Of a DNA stretch of 11,083 nt, positions 1 to 6,528 are shown one piece after another. This DNA comes from Nitrososphaerales archaeon TH5893 (lineage in GTDB: Archaea > Thermoproteota > Nitrososphaeria > Nitrososphaerales > Nitrososphaeraceae): contig JAATVT010000134.1 in NCBI GenBank assembly GCA_014523685.1, positions 1 through 11,083 of the forward strand, written 5' to 3'. The notes under the pieces are model-generated. The model was not told where the DNA came from, ran no database searches, and saw only the letters and a list, made by a program, of their open reading frames with translations. Positions within the stretch are counted from its first letter, which is position 1. Each line of letters starts with the position of its first letter. The position numbers and the translations under genes are program-made.

Positions 1-530
1 ATTATTGCTCCGATAAACAAAACAGGAAAATCAAAATTTGAAGTTTGAATATAATAAGATCCTATGACAATTAATGCCCCCTTGATGCCAACGAATAATT
101 CTGCCAAACCGAAATTGACAATCTTTGATGAATAAAGGAGAATCGACAAAACTGCAAAGGCAAGCAGAAGGGCGATAACAGGACCTCGCAAAATTACGAA
201 ATATGCTCCGATTGCTATACCTATTATCAAGAAAAGAATTGCGGCTCTATAAACAACACTTGGCGATAAAATATTTTCTGGTATTACTCCGCTGCCGCCA
301 CTAAATTTAGTTCTCTTGTTTGCCTTGTCTATTCCACGCTTGTAATCCCAATAATCATTGAATAGATCTATACTAGCATGTAAACTAAAAACGCCTGTCA
401 AAGTCAATAATGCAGAATTTAGATCAAAAGAAGAATATCTCATTAAGGCAAAGGAAATTCCAATTGCTGAAGCGATTAAGGAGGCTAATAAGAACTTCAA
501 TCTGATAGCCCTAAGCCACCTGTCTAACAA
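1..530 (-). CDS. UbiA-family polyprenyltransferase, MenA-like (partial, N-terminal part)
   Basis: Integral-membrane prenyltransferase that would join an isoprenoid diphosphate to an acceptor; the missing C-terminal part runs off the left edge. About 176 residues are visible. The first aspartate-rich motif NDYWDYKRGID lies at about residues 58-68 (N58, D59, D62, D68), followed by KRTKFSGGSGVIPENILSP and then hydrophobic segments (AAILFLIIGIAIGAYFVI, VIALLLAFAVLSILLY). GALIVIGSYYIQTS resembles the GPLxVLGTYYVQT segment of MenA (1,4-dihydroxy-2-naphthoate prenyltransferase), so a menaquinone role is favoured; archaeal lipid synthesis (geranylgeranylglyceryl phosphate synthase) is the alternative. 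I chose TTG at 530 as start because in-frame stops lie at 593-591 and 587-585 and no in-frame ATG occurs before the hydrophobic N-terminus (LDRWLRAIRLKFLLASLIA). The family call is firm; the acceptor and the start are less certain. Confidence 0.85.
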   Translation of the reverse strand, partial: MLDRWLRAIRLKFLLASLIASAIGISFALMRYSSFDLNSALLTLTGVFSLHASIDLFNDYWDYKRGIDKANKRTKFSGGSGVIPENILSPSVVYRAAILFLIIGIAIGAYFVILRGPVIALLLAFAVLSILLYSSKIVNFGLAELFVGIKGALIVIGSYYIQTSNFDFPVLFIGAI

Positions 531-765
531 CTCTACGTCTCTACGTAACGATGTTTCGTATATGCCTTTGCGACTACCTCGATGCTAAGATTAGCCTATC
601 GAATCTGTCATTCTGAGTTCTAGAGTTAAGTAGGCTGAAAAGATAAGTTGAAAAGAATTTAGGTTTGTATATTTCGATAGAAACTTATAACTGACGAAGA
701 CAACCGATATATGATCAAAAATTTCTCCACCTATTGAAGCCGCAGAGTTTGATGTTCAGAGAGAC

Positions 766-1038
766 ATGAAGAAGATAATAGTTGAATTTCTGTGCAGGAA
801 TCAAAGCAAGGGATATTCATCAAAGGAGATCTCCCAAGCATTATCCCTGAAGGAAGAGGACATTAATTATGCGATGCTTAAACTTGGTCTCTCAGACTTT
901 CTATTCGAACTGACAAGTGGATTGGCACGCAAAAAAACTAATTCAAGAGTTGGCAGGACAAGAGCTAGAATAGAGGATGTAACGGTAAGAGGAGTAACAT
1001 ACTATCGCTGTATTAATCTTGATTCCGACCTTAATTGA
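766..1038 (+). CDS. Small winged-helix DNA-binding-like protein, unknown function
   Basis: A 90-residue protein not assigned to a named family. Residues 1-45 (IIVEFLCRNQSKGYSSKEISQ, then LKEEDINYAMLKLGLSDFLFE) have the spacing of a winged helix-turn-helix: helix 1, a GYSSKEISQAL helix 2, and a third helix from EEDINYAML. A basic stretch (ARKKTNSRVGRTRAR, about residues 54-68) follows, then a beta-like TVRGVTYYRCINL end that could be the wing. There is no membrane segment or metal motif. It starts at ATG 766; the nearby ATG at 752 is out of frame and quickly stops. It lies 88 bases upstream of birA on the same strand, so the two may share a transcript. A local transcription regulator is the natural inference, but nothing in the sequence proves DNA binding. 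Confidence 0.65.
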   Translation: MKKIIVEFLCRNQSKGYSSKEISQALSLKEEDINYAMLKLGLSDFLFELTSGLARKKTNSRVGRTRARIEDVTVRGVTYYRCINLDSDLN

Positions 1039-1126
1039 TAGTGTGCGGTATTATGTATGATGCCATAGAACTAAAAAATGTGGATGTTTCTCACCTGTGT
1101 TGAAACTGATATAGGATAAGTACAAA

Positions 1127-1963
1127 ATGTATACCGATAATAGGAATCGCAAAGAAGCGCGTAAACTGCAAAAATGTCTACAAACAACGCATATCGGTAA
1201 GAGAGTGATGTGGTTTAAGAATTTGTCTTCTACCCAGGAATTTGCCAAGTGTTTTATTTCGAATAACGGCATTTCGAATGCAAATGGATATGTCATTATT
1301 TCAGACAGCCAACAAAAAGGCTCAGGACGGTTTGGGAATAGATGGGTTTCTCCTAAGGGAGGAATATGGCTATCCATGATTCTCAGCTCGACACTGCATC
1401 CTAGCAGAATCATATTGTTTTCCTACTGTGCCTCGGTAGCAGTATCTGAAGCAATTGACAGATGCACAGGTATACAATCCAAATTAAAGTGGCCCAATGA
1501 CATTTTAATCGAAGGTAAGAAAGTATCAGGTATATTAGTGGATGCCTCTCTCGATTCAGAATCCATTGAACATATTGTTATTGGTATCGGAGTTAATGCT
1601 AATGTCAAAGTTACACAGATTGAAAAAAAAATAGCAGGTTCCAAACATCCGTATCCCATAACTTCCTTACAAGAACAATTAGGAAGGTCTTGTGACAAAA
1701 TGGGGTTAATAAAGTGCATTTTACAGACATTTGACGAACATTACTCCAAAATTGAGACGGACAATACTTACCCAATATTAGACAAGTGGAAAAAAAGGGC
1801 CGTACCCATAATATCTAAGTCGGTTCAAATTTCTAGTGGGACAGATCAATATTCTGGCATGGTAGTAGATTTGGAAGAGGATGGGTCACTGGTTGTAATG
1901 CGAGAAGGCAATCGATTAGAAAAAATTGTGAGCTCGGAATATCATGTACATGTTATAGACTGA
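1127..1963 (+). CDS. birA: Biotin--[biotin carboxyl carrier protein] ligase
   Basis: Cytosolic enzyme that makes biotinyl-5'-AMP from biotin and ATP and transfers biotin to the carrier lysine of a biotin-dependent carboxylase. In thaumarchaea the expected acceptor is the acetyl-CoA/propionyl-CoA carboxylase of the 3-hydroxypropionate/4-hydroxybutyrate cycle (family knowledge, not seen here). The 278 residues carry the glycine-rich adenylate loop KGSGRFGNRWVSPKGG (64-79), KWPNDI (121-126), GKKVSGILVDA (130-140) and GIGVNAN (153-159). The C-terminal SH3-like domain is about 225-278 (YSGMVVDLEEDGSLVV, then LEKIVSSEYHV). There is no N-terminal helix-turn-helix, so it is a monofunctional class I ligase rather than an E. 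coli BirA-type repressor. The usual S-T-N near residue 35 reads SSTQE. The ATG at 1127 is preceded by an in-frame TAG. It converges on the glycerate kinase gene. Confidence 0.95.
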   Translation: MYTDNRNRKEARKLQKCLQTTHIGKRVMWFKNLSSTQEFAKCFISNNGISNANGYVIISDSQQKGSGRFGNRWVSPKGGIWLSMILSSTLHPSRIILFSYCASVAVSEAIDRCTGIQSKLKWPNDILIEGKKVSGILVDASLDSESIEHIVIGIGVNANVKVTQIEKKIAGSKHPYPITSLQEQLGRSCDKMGLIKCILQTFDEHYSKIETDNTYPILDKWKKRAVPIISKSVQISSGTDQYSGMVVDLEEDGSLVVMREGNRLEKIVSSEYHVHVID

Positions 1964-2064
1964 ATCTAATTTTTGTCATAAAGTAGCAGACACCTTTTTT
2001 AGTTCGCGTTACTTGCTGCTACGGCGATTTATTTTTGCCAAGATAGTCAGCTAAGGTTAAAATC
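1964..2064. terminator. Convergent intergenic region with T-runs and a weak stem
   Basis: This is the gap between the convergent birA and glycerate kinase genes. On the plus strand there are T-runs at about 1971-1975 and 1995-2000, and a 7-bp inverted repeat GTAGCAG (1983-1989) / CTGCTAC (2016-2022) that encloses the second T-run. Archaeal termination mostly depends on T-rich tracts, so the T-runs are the more credible birA terminator. The stem is short with a 26-base loop and may be chance. Confidence 0.4.
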
Positions 2065-3441
2065 CTACTCCGTTTTACAGACTATTGAGATGTCATTCAC
2101 GTTTGTCCCAGTTTGACCAATCCTGATCAGCGAATCTACCTGCTTGAAAAAGAAATAGCTGTTATGAGTTTTCAAAAAATATCGAGCATCTAGATTTTTT
2201 CGTTTAATATTAGAGATAACCTGCTCATTTAGGAATGCTCCTGCCGCGTCAGAATTTCCATCAACCCCGTCTGTTCCAGCACACAAGATGGTGATATTTC
2301 GGTCAATCTGGAAATCATTAAGATTGACTGCTGCTGCCAGTATTGCTTCTTGGTTCCTTCCACCCTTTCCGTATTTTTTCATTTTATTTATTTTGACCAC
2401 GGTTTCTCCTCCTTGGATGAATGCAATAGGCCGATGCTTCTTCGTCAGTCCCCTTGCTAAAATCGCAAGTCTACTGCCTAGGTGTTTTGCCTCACCATCA
2501 AAAGTTGTTCCCAACTTATGAGTCTCCACTTCCCGCTTTTTCAAATAATTTACAGCCGCTGTACAAGCAACATCATTATTGCCGATTAAAAAATTCGTGA
2601 CTCTTCGCAAAATTGCATCACCGGGTTTCAATGTTTCTGGCTGATGGTTCATTATGCCATGGTATATGACACTTTTTGCACCATGGTGCTCTTTATTCCA
2701 TAGACCATACTTCTTTAGCACCCGGGCAGCGTCCTCATAGGTAGAAGTATCGGGACAGGTTGGACCCGATGCTATGACATCCATTTTATCATTAATCACA
2801 TCCGATATTATAAGGGAGACCAACCGACATTCCTTGTTCTTATAGCGTAGCATCTGACCCCCCTTTATCTGCGAGAGATGCTTTCGTACTACATTGATCT
2901 CCTCGATAGATGCCCCTGAAAGTATCAATGAATTAGTGACATATTGCTTTTCATTTAGGGAGAGATTTTTTGAAGGTAAGGGCATTAATGATGATCCTCC
3001 ACCGGAAATAAGAACAAAGACAAGATCGGTCGGAGTAGTATTCTGCAAAATCTTTATCATCTTCTGTGTACCCCTCACCCCTGAGGCATCCGGGATAGGG
3101 TGGCTTGCATGTGTAACGAAAATATCCTCAAAACCGCCATTCGAACCATATGGAATTGTAATAGCGCCTCCTGAAATCTTGTCTTTTAGAATTTCGCACA
3201 CTGCAAGAGCCATTCTCGCGGTGGCCTTGCCCGCCCCAATTAAATATATAGAATTAATTGATTTTAAGTCTATATTTGTTCTCTTATGTTTAATGTCATT
3301 GATAAATAGTCTATCACTTCTTAATTTTAAACTACTCTTAATGAGACGCATGGGATCTACTGCTCGGACCGCATGTTCAAAGGATCCGAGAGCTAGTTTA
3401 AGTGAACGGTTCGTACTCTTATGGCTTTTCAACGGATACAA
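2065..3441 (-). CDS. Glycerate 2-kinase, class II (DUF4147/MOFRL family)
   Basis: Phosphorylates D-glycerate with ATP; archaeal members of this family make 2-phosphoglycerate, which enters lower glycolysis/gluconeogenesis. The 458 residues are typical length. The N-terminal DUF4147 domain holds GAGKATARMA (69-78, K72), GGGSSLMPLP (147-156), NVVRKHLSQIKGG (183-195) and SDVINDKMDVIASGP (213-227). The C-terminal MOFRL domain holds GGETVVK (344-350), GKGGRNQEA (358-366), GTDGVDGNSDAAGA (389-402) and the closing GQTGTNVNDI (442-451). All signature segments are intact. The start is TTG 3441; the ATG six bases upstream is out of frame, an in-frame stop lies at 3477-3475, and a second TTG at 3435 is also possible. 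A box A-like TTTATATT lies 62-69 bases upstream. It stands alone between convergent birA and a long gap. Confidence 0.93.
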   Translation of the reverse strand: MYPLKSHKSTNRSLKLALGSFEHAVRAVDPMRLIKSSLKLRSDRLFINDIKHKRTNIDLKSINSIYLIGAGKATARMALAVCEILKDKISGGAITIPYGSNGGFEDIFVTHASHPIPDASGVRGTQKMIKILQNTTPTDLVFVLISGGGSSLMPLPSKNLSLNEKQYVTNSLILSGASIEEINVVRKHLSQIKGGQMLRYKNKECRLVSLIISDVINDKMDVIASGPTCPDTSTYEDAARVLKKYGLWNKEHHGAKSVIYHGIMNHQPETLKPGDAILRRVTNFLIGNNDVACTAAVNYLKKREVETHKLGTTFDGEAKHLGSRLAILARGLTKKHRPIAFIQGGETVVKINKMKKYGKGGRNQEAILAAAVNLNDFQIDRNITILCAGTDGVDGNSDAAGAFLNEQVISNIKRKNLDARYFLKTHNSYFFFKQVDSLIRIGQTGTNVNDISIVCKTE

Positions 3442-3502
3442 TACATATCGGTATAATTCAAGCTCTTTACAAATTTATTGATGTTTCCAAATGTTGTTGA
3501 AT

Positions 3503-3510
3503 AATATAAA
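3503..3510 (-). promoter_or_regulatory. Putative archaeal box A (TATA) for glycerate 2-kinase
   Basis: Read on the minus strand the site is TTTATATT, within GGAATATTTTATATTATTC. It resembles the archaeal TATA box. A start of transcription about 25 bases downstream would leave a leader of roughly 40 bases before the TTG at 3441. In DNA this AT-rich, chance matches are common. Confidence 0.3.
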
Positions 3511-3762
3511 ATATTCCACATGACTTGCTGTCGACCCAAGACTATTGATACAACAATAATACCACAAAAAATACGAGACATAATGAATGCCCGGAATAGA
3601 TTCAAAAAATCATGTCAAAAGTTAAAGTAATTGTATTCAGTCTAGACTTTCTCTACACGTCCTTCGCTACTTTTAGTCATAATTATCGTATATTCCAGCT
3701 GTTTATTAGTCGAAAAAGAAATTTTTCTAGATTTTTTTCATTTTAAATCTGCCCGAATAGTC

Positions 3763-3788
3763 AGAATGGATAAGCCCATATCCATTCT
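3763..3788. repeat. Perfect 10-bp inverted repeat (hairpin or operator)
   Basis: The arms AGAATGGATA (3763-3772) and TATCCATTCT (3779-3788) are exact reverse complements around a 6-base spacer AGCCCA. On the plus strand it is followed by TTTAATTATTAATT. It lies 67 bases before the ATG at 3856, so it could be an operator for a dimeric regulator or a hairpin in that gene's 5' leader. A terminator is less likely because no plus-strand gene ends nearby. It is the strongest short hairpin I noticed in the window. Confidence 0.7.
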
Positions 3789-3855
3789 TTAATTATTAAT
3801 TCTGAGATAGGTTAATCAAGCTATTGTTCAGAAAAATTCCTACTGTGATTAAAAA

Positions 3856-4212
3856 ATGGTAATTCACCTTAAACTAAAAGGAGAACCCGGAAATCGAGGG
3901 CTAATGTTCGTATCATATTACGGACGTTCTCGGGCATTTATTTCTAATTATCGGTCGTGGAAGGAATATTATAGCGCAGGAAAAATAGTCCAGGTCGTTT
4001 CTTCCTTGTTAAGTCATGAAACATTACATTTGACATTAAATAGATTTTCATTATTAGCTTCTGCTGAATTGGATAATTTGTTTGGGAAATCTAATAATTG
4101 GCATCGATATCCCCATGGGTTAGGAGATCTGGAAAAACTAAGTGTCAATTCGGGTGGCTTTCGTAAGGCTGGTGCCAAGAAATCCCAAAAATTGAAGAGA
4201 AAAAAGAATTGA
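3856..4212 (+). CDS. Small HExxH-motif protein, possible minimal metallopeptidase-like fold
   Basis: A 118-residue protein not assigned to a named family. Residues 46-60 (QVVSSLLSHETLHLT) form a hydrophobic helix with HETLH at 54-58, matching the zinc-binding HExxH motif of metallopeptidases. A further acidic stretch, SAELDNLFG, follows at 69-77 and could supply a third ligand or substrate contact. The N-terminal part alternates hydrophobic residues (VIHLKLKG, RGLMFVSYYG), suggesting a beta-sheet; the C-terminus is strongly basic (FRKAGAKKSQKLKRKKN). No signal peptide or membrane helix is evident, so it would be cytosolic. It starts at ATG 3856; the Met at residue 17 is an alternative. The DUF2203 gene follows after 64 bases. 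The motif is visible, but protease activity is inference: small HExxH proteins are often inactive or have other roles. Confidence 0.6.
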   Translation: MVIHLKLKGEPGNRGLMFVSYYGRSRAFISNYRSWKEYYSAGKIVQVVSSLLSHETLHLTLNRFSLLASAELDNLFGKSNNWHRYPHGLGDLEKLSVNSGGFRKAGAKKSQKLKRKKN

Positions 4213-4251
4213 CGAACTAGGCGTTGAAATCCTTGAGGAATACATAAATTG

Positions 4252-4260
4252 CTTTTTTTC
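4252..4260 (+). terminator. T-tract between the HExxH and DUF2203 genes
   Basis: A run of seven T bases (4253-4259) flanked by C lies 40 bases after the stop of the 3856-4212 gene. Poly-T tracts are enough for archaeal RNA polymerase to terminate. If it works here, it would partly uncouple the downstream DUF2203 gene, whose start is only 17 bases further on. Confidence 0.3.
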
Positions 4261-4276
4261 CCTAAAGAATGCCTTG

Positions 4277-4708
4277 ATGGTTAAAATTTGCACTCCACAA
4301 GATGCGAATAAAGCATTACCAAATATAGAGCGCAGATTCAAACAAATAATATTCCAAAAAGATCACGTTGTTGCTCTCCAGGAGGAATTACAGACTATCA
4401 TCGACAGAGACTCCCCGTTTAACGAGTTCCTTAACAAAAAGCAAGAACTAAATGTCGAAGTCAGTAGTCTTTACAGGTCCATAGAGCAGCTTGAAGGACT
4501 TGGAGTGATCATAAAGAGTGTTGATGAAGGGCTTCTGGACTTCCCGTCCAAACGGTTTGATGAGGAAGTATGGTTGTGCTGGAAGGTTGGAGAAAAGGAA
4601 GTCAAGTACTGGCATAAGAAGAACGAGGGTTTTGCGGGAAGAAAGCCACTTAGCCCCCAAAACCTCTCTAAGGTTGAAACTCAAGATGATCTTTCTGATT
4701 TAAGGTAG
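4277..4708 (+). CDS. DUF2203 family protein
   Basis: A 143-residue cytosolic protein of the DUF2203 family, whose biochemical function is unknown. The family pattern is clear: an N-terminal CTPQDANKALPNIERRFKQI (the usual 'T..EAN..LP' opening), a helical coiled middle (about residues 25-70: KDHVVALQEELQTI, ELNVEVSSLYRSIEQLEGLG), then the conserved C-terminal half with GVIIKSVDEGLLDFPSKR, EVWLCWKVGEKEVKYWH and EGFAGRKPL. I start it at ATG 4277; TTG 4274 directly before it is an equally in-frame alternative. It follows the small HExxH gene and precedes trpE on the same strand, but the 263-base gap to trpE argues against one operon with it. Structural or regulatory roles have not been established for the family. 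Confidence 0.88.
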   Translation: MVKICTPQDANKALPNIERRFKQIIFQKDHVVALQEELQTIIDRDSPFNEFLNKKQELNVEVSSLYRSIEQLEGLGVIIKSVDEGLLDFPSKRFDEEVWLCWKVGEKEVKYWHKKNEGFAGRKPLSPQNLSKVETQDDLSDLR

Positions 4709-4920
4709 GTATATTACGACGACTGTCAGATGATTGTTTTTCATATATGTAACAAGAAGCAGACTTGGGCTGCTAAAAGATATTTTTGTCGACAATGAAT
4801 TATTCAGTCTTATACACATAATCTCATAAAAAACCAACATGTCCAAGCATTGTTGTAGATATTTTCGCTTGCTTTCGAATGACTCTAGATTTCGATGCTT
4901 GCTCTGCTCTTGTCATAAGC

Positions 4921-4928
4921 TTTATTAT
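4921..4928 (+). promoter_or_regulatory. Putative box A for trpE
   Basis: TTTATTAT ends 43 bases before the TTG start of trpE, which would give a short leader of around 20 bases. An AGGAAAG stretch at 4958-4964 could act as a ribosome-binding site for the TTG at 4972. No leader peptide rich in Trp codons or attenuator hairpin was seen in the 263-base gap upstream. Confidence 0.3.
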
Positions 4929-4971
4929 GGCACTATCAAACTAGATATTTGTTCTGTAGGAAAGACTCTAA

Positions 4972-6396
4972 TTGAATTCATCTTTTGCAAAACAAACTGG
5001 AAAAGGGGATCTACACTTAAAGTTATTAAATACCAAGGATGATCCATTTGGTTTATTCTGTAAGCTATATCAATTCCACGAGCGTCTTTTTATTTTAGAA
5101 TCACTTGTGGGCCCTAGAAAACTTACTGAATTTTCGATTGTTGGATTTGACCCCGACCTTGTTGTGAGTTGTGATTCGTTCAAGCTTTACGTAAGAAATT
5201 CCAAGAACAAAATTGTTCGAACTGAAGACCTAATTAATCCACTGGCGCAACTTAGAAGATTTGTTCCCAAGGTTAAGAATAACAGATTCAGGTACGTAGG
5301 AGGTGCTGTTGGATTCATTAGCTACGATGCCATTCGTTACTGGGAACGAATTTCATCAAAACACAGGGTGAAAAATTATCCACTTTTGGAATTTGGGATA
5401 TACACTGATGGAATACTCTATGACCACCAAAAAAACAACGCCCACTATTTTACGACGGGTAAATCTCGATTCGATGAAATCAAGGATGAAGTAGAGGCTG
5501 CTAATCCTGTTCAATTGAAGAATTTTTCATGTTCGAGTCCCACTACTGCCTTGAGTAGGAAAGAATACGTGAATATGGTCAAGAAAGCCAAGCGGTACAT
5601 CTACGATGGTGACATTTTTCAAGTCGTATTATCGAAAAATACCAATTTTACAGTTAATGGAGATCTGTTGCCTGTGTACGGTAATTTGAGGGAATTGAAT
5701 CCTTCCCCATACATGTATTTTTTAAAACTGGGCGATATGGCGATTATTGGATCAAGTCCAGAGATGTTGGTTCGTGTAACCGCCAAGCACGTAGAGACTT
5801 TCCCTATAGCCGGTACTAGACCCGTTGTTAAGAATGAAATCAAAAATAATATTTTAGCCAAAGAATTGCTTGCAGATGAGAAGGAAGTTGCAGAGCATAC
5901 GATGCTAGTGGACCTTGCTCGTAATGATCTCGGCAGAGTTTGTAAATACGGGACCGTCAAAGTTCCTGAATTGATGTCCGTTAAGCGATTTAGTCACGTT
6001 CAACATATAGTTTCGCATGTAGAAGGCTATCTAGCACCAAAGTTCACATCGTATGACGCCCTCAAGGCTGTATTTCCGGCAGGAACTGTTTCCGGGGCAC
6101 CAAAAGTAAGGGCTATGGAGATAATTGACGAATTAGAACCACACGAAAGGGGTCTTTATGCTGGTGCTATCGGATATTTCTCCGCTAACGGATCCTGCGA
6201 CTTTGCAATAACCATACGATCACTAATAGTAAAAGGACATAAAGCTTCTATTCAGTCTGGAGCGGGAATAGTCATAGACTCTGTACCAGAAAAAGAATGG
6301 AAAGAATCTGAGGACAAAGCCCACGGAGTAATATTATCTCTTAAAGAAGCCTCCAAGGGGCTACGCAGAGGGAGGAACTTGAGCGTTTATTCCTAA
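4972..6396 (+). CDS. trpE: Anthranilate synthase component I
   Basis: Catalyses the first committed step of tryptophan synthesis, chorismate to anthranilate, with ammonia delivered by the TrpG glutaminase. The 474 residues show the chorismate-binding fold: N-terminal LES (42-44) in FILESLVGPRKLTEFSIVGFDP, which matches the LLES-type tryptophan feedback site; FPIAGTRP (277-284); EHTMLVDLARNDLGRV (308-323); VQHIVSHVEG (343-352); FPAGTVSGAPKVRAMEIIDE (368-387); GAIGYF (398-403); and GAGIVIDSVPEKEWKE (430-445). The LES site and the overall pattern favour TrpE over PabB. It starts at TTG 4972, because an in-frame TAA lies directly before it and the next in-frame ATG would remove the N-terminal domain. 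No trpG or other trp gene is adjacent here; the next gene converges on it. Confidence 0.92.
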   Translation: MNSSFAKQTGKGDLHLKLLNTKDDPFGLFCKLYQFHERLFILESLVGPRKLTEFSIVGFDPDLVVSCDSFKLYVRNSKNKIVRTEDLINPLAQLRRFVPKVKNNRFRYVGGAVGFISYDAIRYWERISSKHRVKNYPLLEFGIYTDGILYDHQKNNAHYFTTGKSRFDEIKDEVEAANPVQLKNFSCSSPTTALSRKEYVNMVKKAKRYIYDGDIFQVVLSKNTNFTVNGDLLPVYGNLRELNPSPYMYFLKLGDMAIIGSSPEMLVRVTAKHVETFPIAGTRPVVKNEIKNNILAKELLADEKEVAEHTMLVDLARNDLGRVCKYGTVKVPELMSVKRFSHVQHIVSHVEGYLAPKFTSYDALKAVFPAGTVSGAPKVRAMEIIDELEPHERGLYAGAIGYFSANGSCDFAITIRSLIVKGHKASIQSGAGIVIDSVPEKEWKESEDKAHGVILSLKEASKGLRRGRNLSVYS

Positions 6397-6426
6397 CAGA
6401 AAGATAGAAACCCATCACTAGGAAAA

Positions 6427-6486
6427 ATGAGTGTTACTACAGATGATAACATACTTCCATATGAAGAAAATGCAATTGCAAAATAA
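6427..6486 (+). other. Tiny 19-codon ORF between trpE and thrC
   Basis: A clean ATG-to-TAA frame encodes MSVTTDDNILPYEENAIAK, preceded by AGGAAAA, a fair ribosome-binding site. It is the only ordered-looking element in the 132-base gap between the convergent trpE and threonine synthase genes. It could be a real micropeptide, the leftover N-terminus of a lost gene, or chance. I do not recognise the peptide. Confidence 0.2.
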
Positions 6487-6528
6487 GAATTGAAATGCTT
6501 CGCTGAAATTGGGCTAAATATTTCTTAT

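Larger units (their letters stand above)
3442..3855. other. Long AT-rich divergent intergenic region
   Basis: These 414 bases separate glycerate kinase (-) from the small HExxH gene (+). They hold a box A-like element for the kinase (3503-3510), a T/A-rich tract around 3715-3745 and a 10-bp perfect hairpin (3763-3788). I found no tRNA-like cloverleaf or T-loop signature. The only longer reading frame is a 44-codon plus-strand ORF at 3612-3746, rich in Phe because of the T-tracts and not convincing as a gene. Confidence 0.5.

Noticed and set aside
3612..3746. 44-codon plus-strand ORF beginning MSKVKVIVFSLDF, faintly like a HAD hydrolase motif I
   Set aside because: The first catalytic Asp is missing, the rest is Phe-rich from T-tracts, and it ends at once; most likely chance.
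4839..5042. 67-codon Cys-rich plus-strand frame before trpE
   Set aside because: It overlaps the conserved start of trpE by 71 bases in another phase, and its content is not protein-like.
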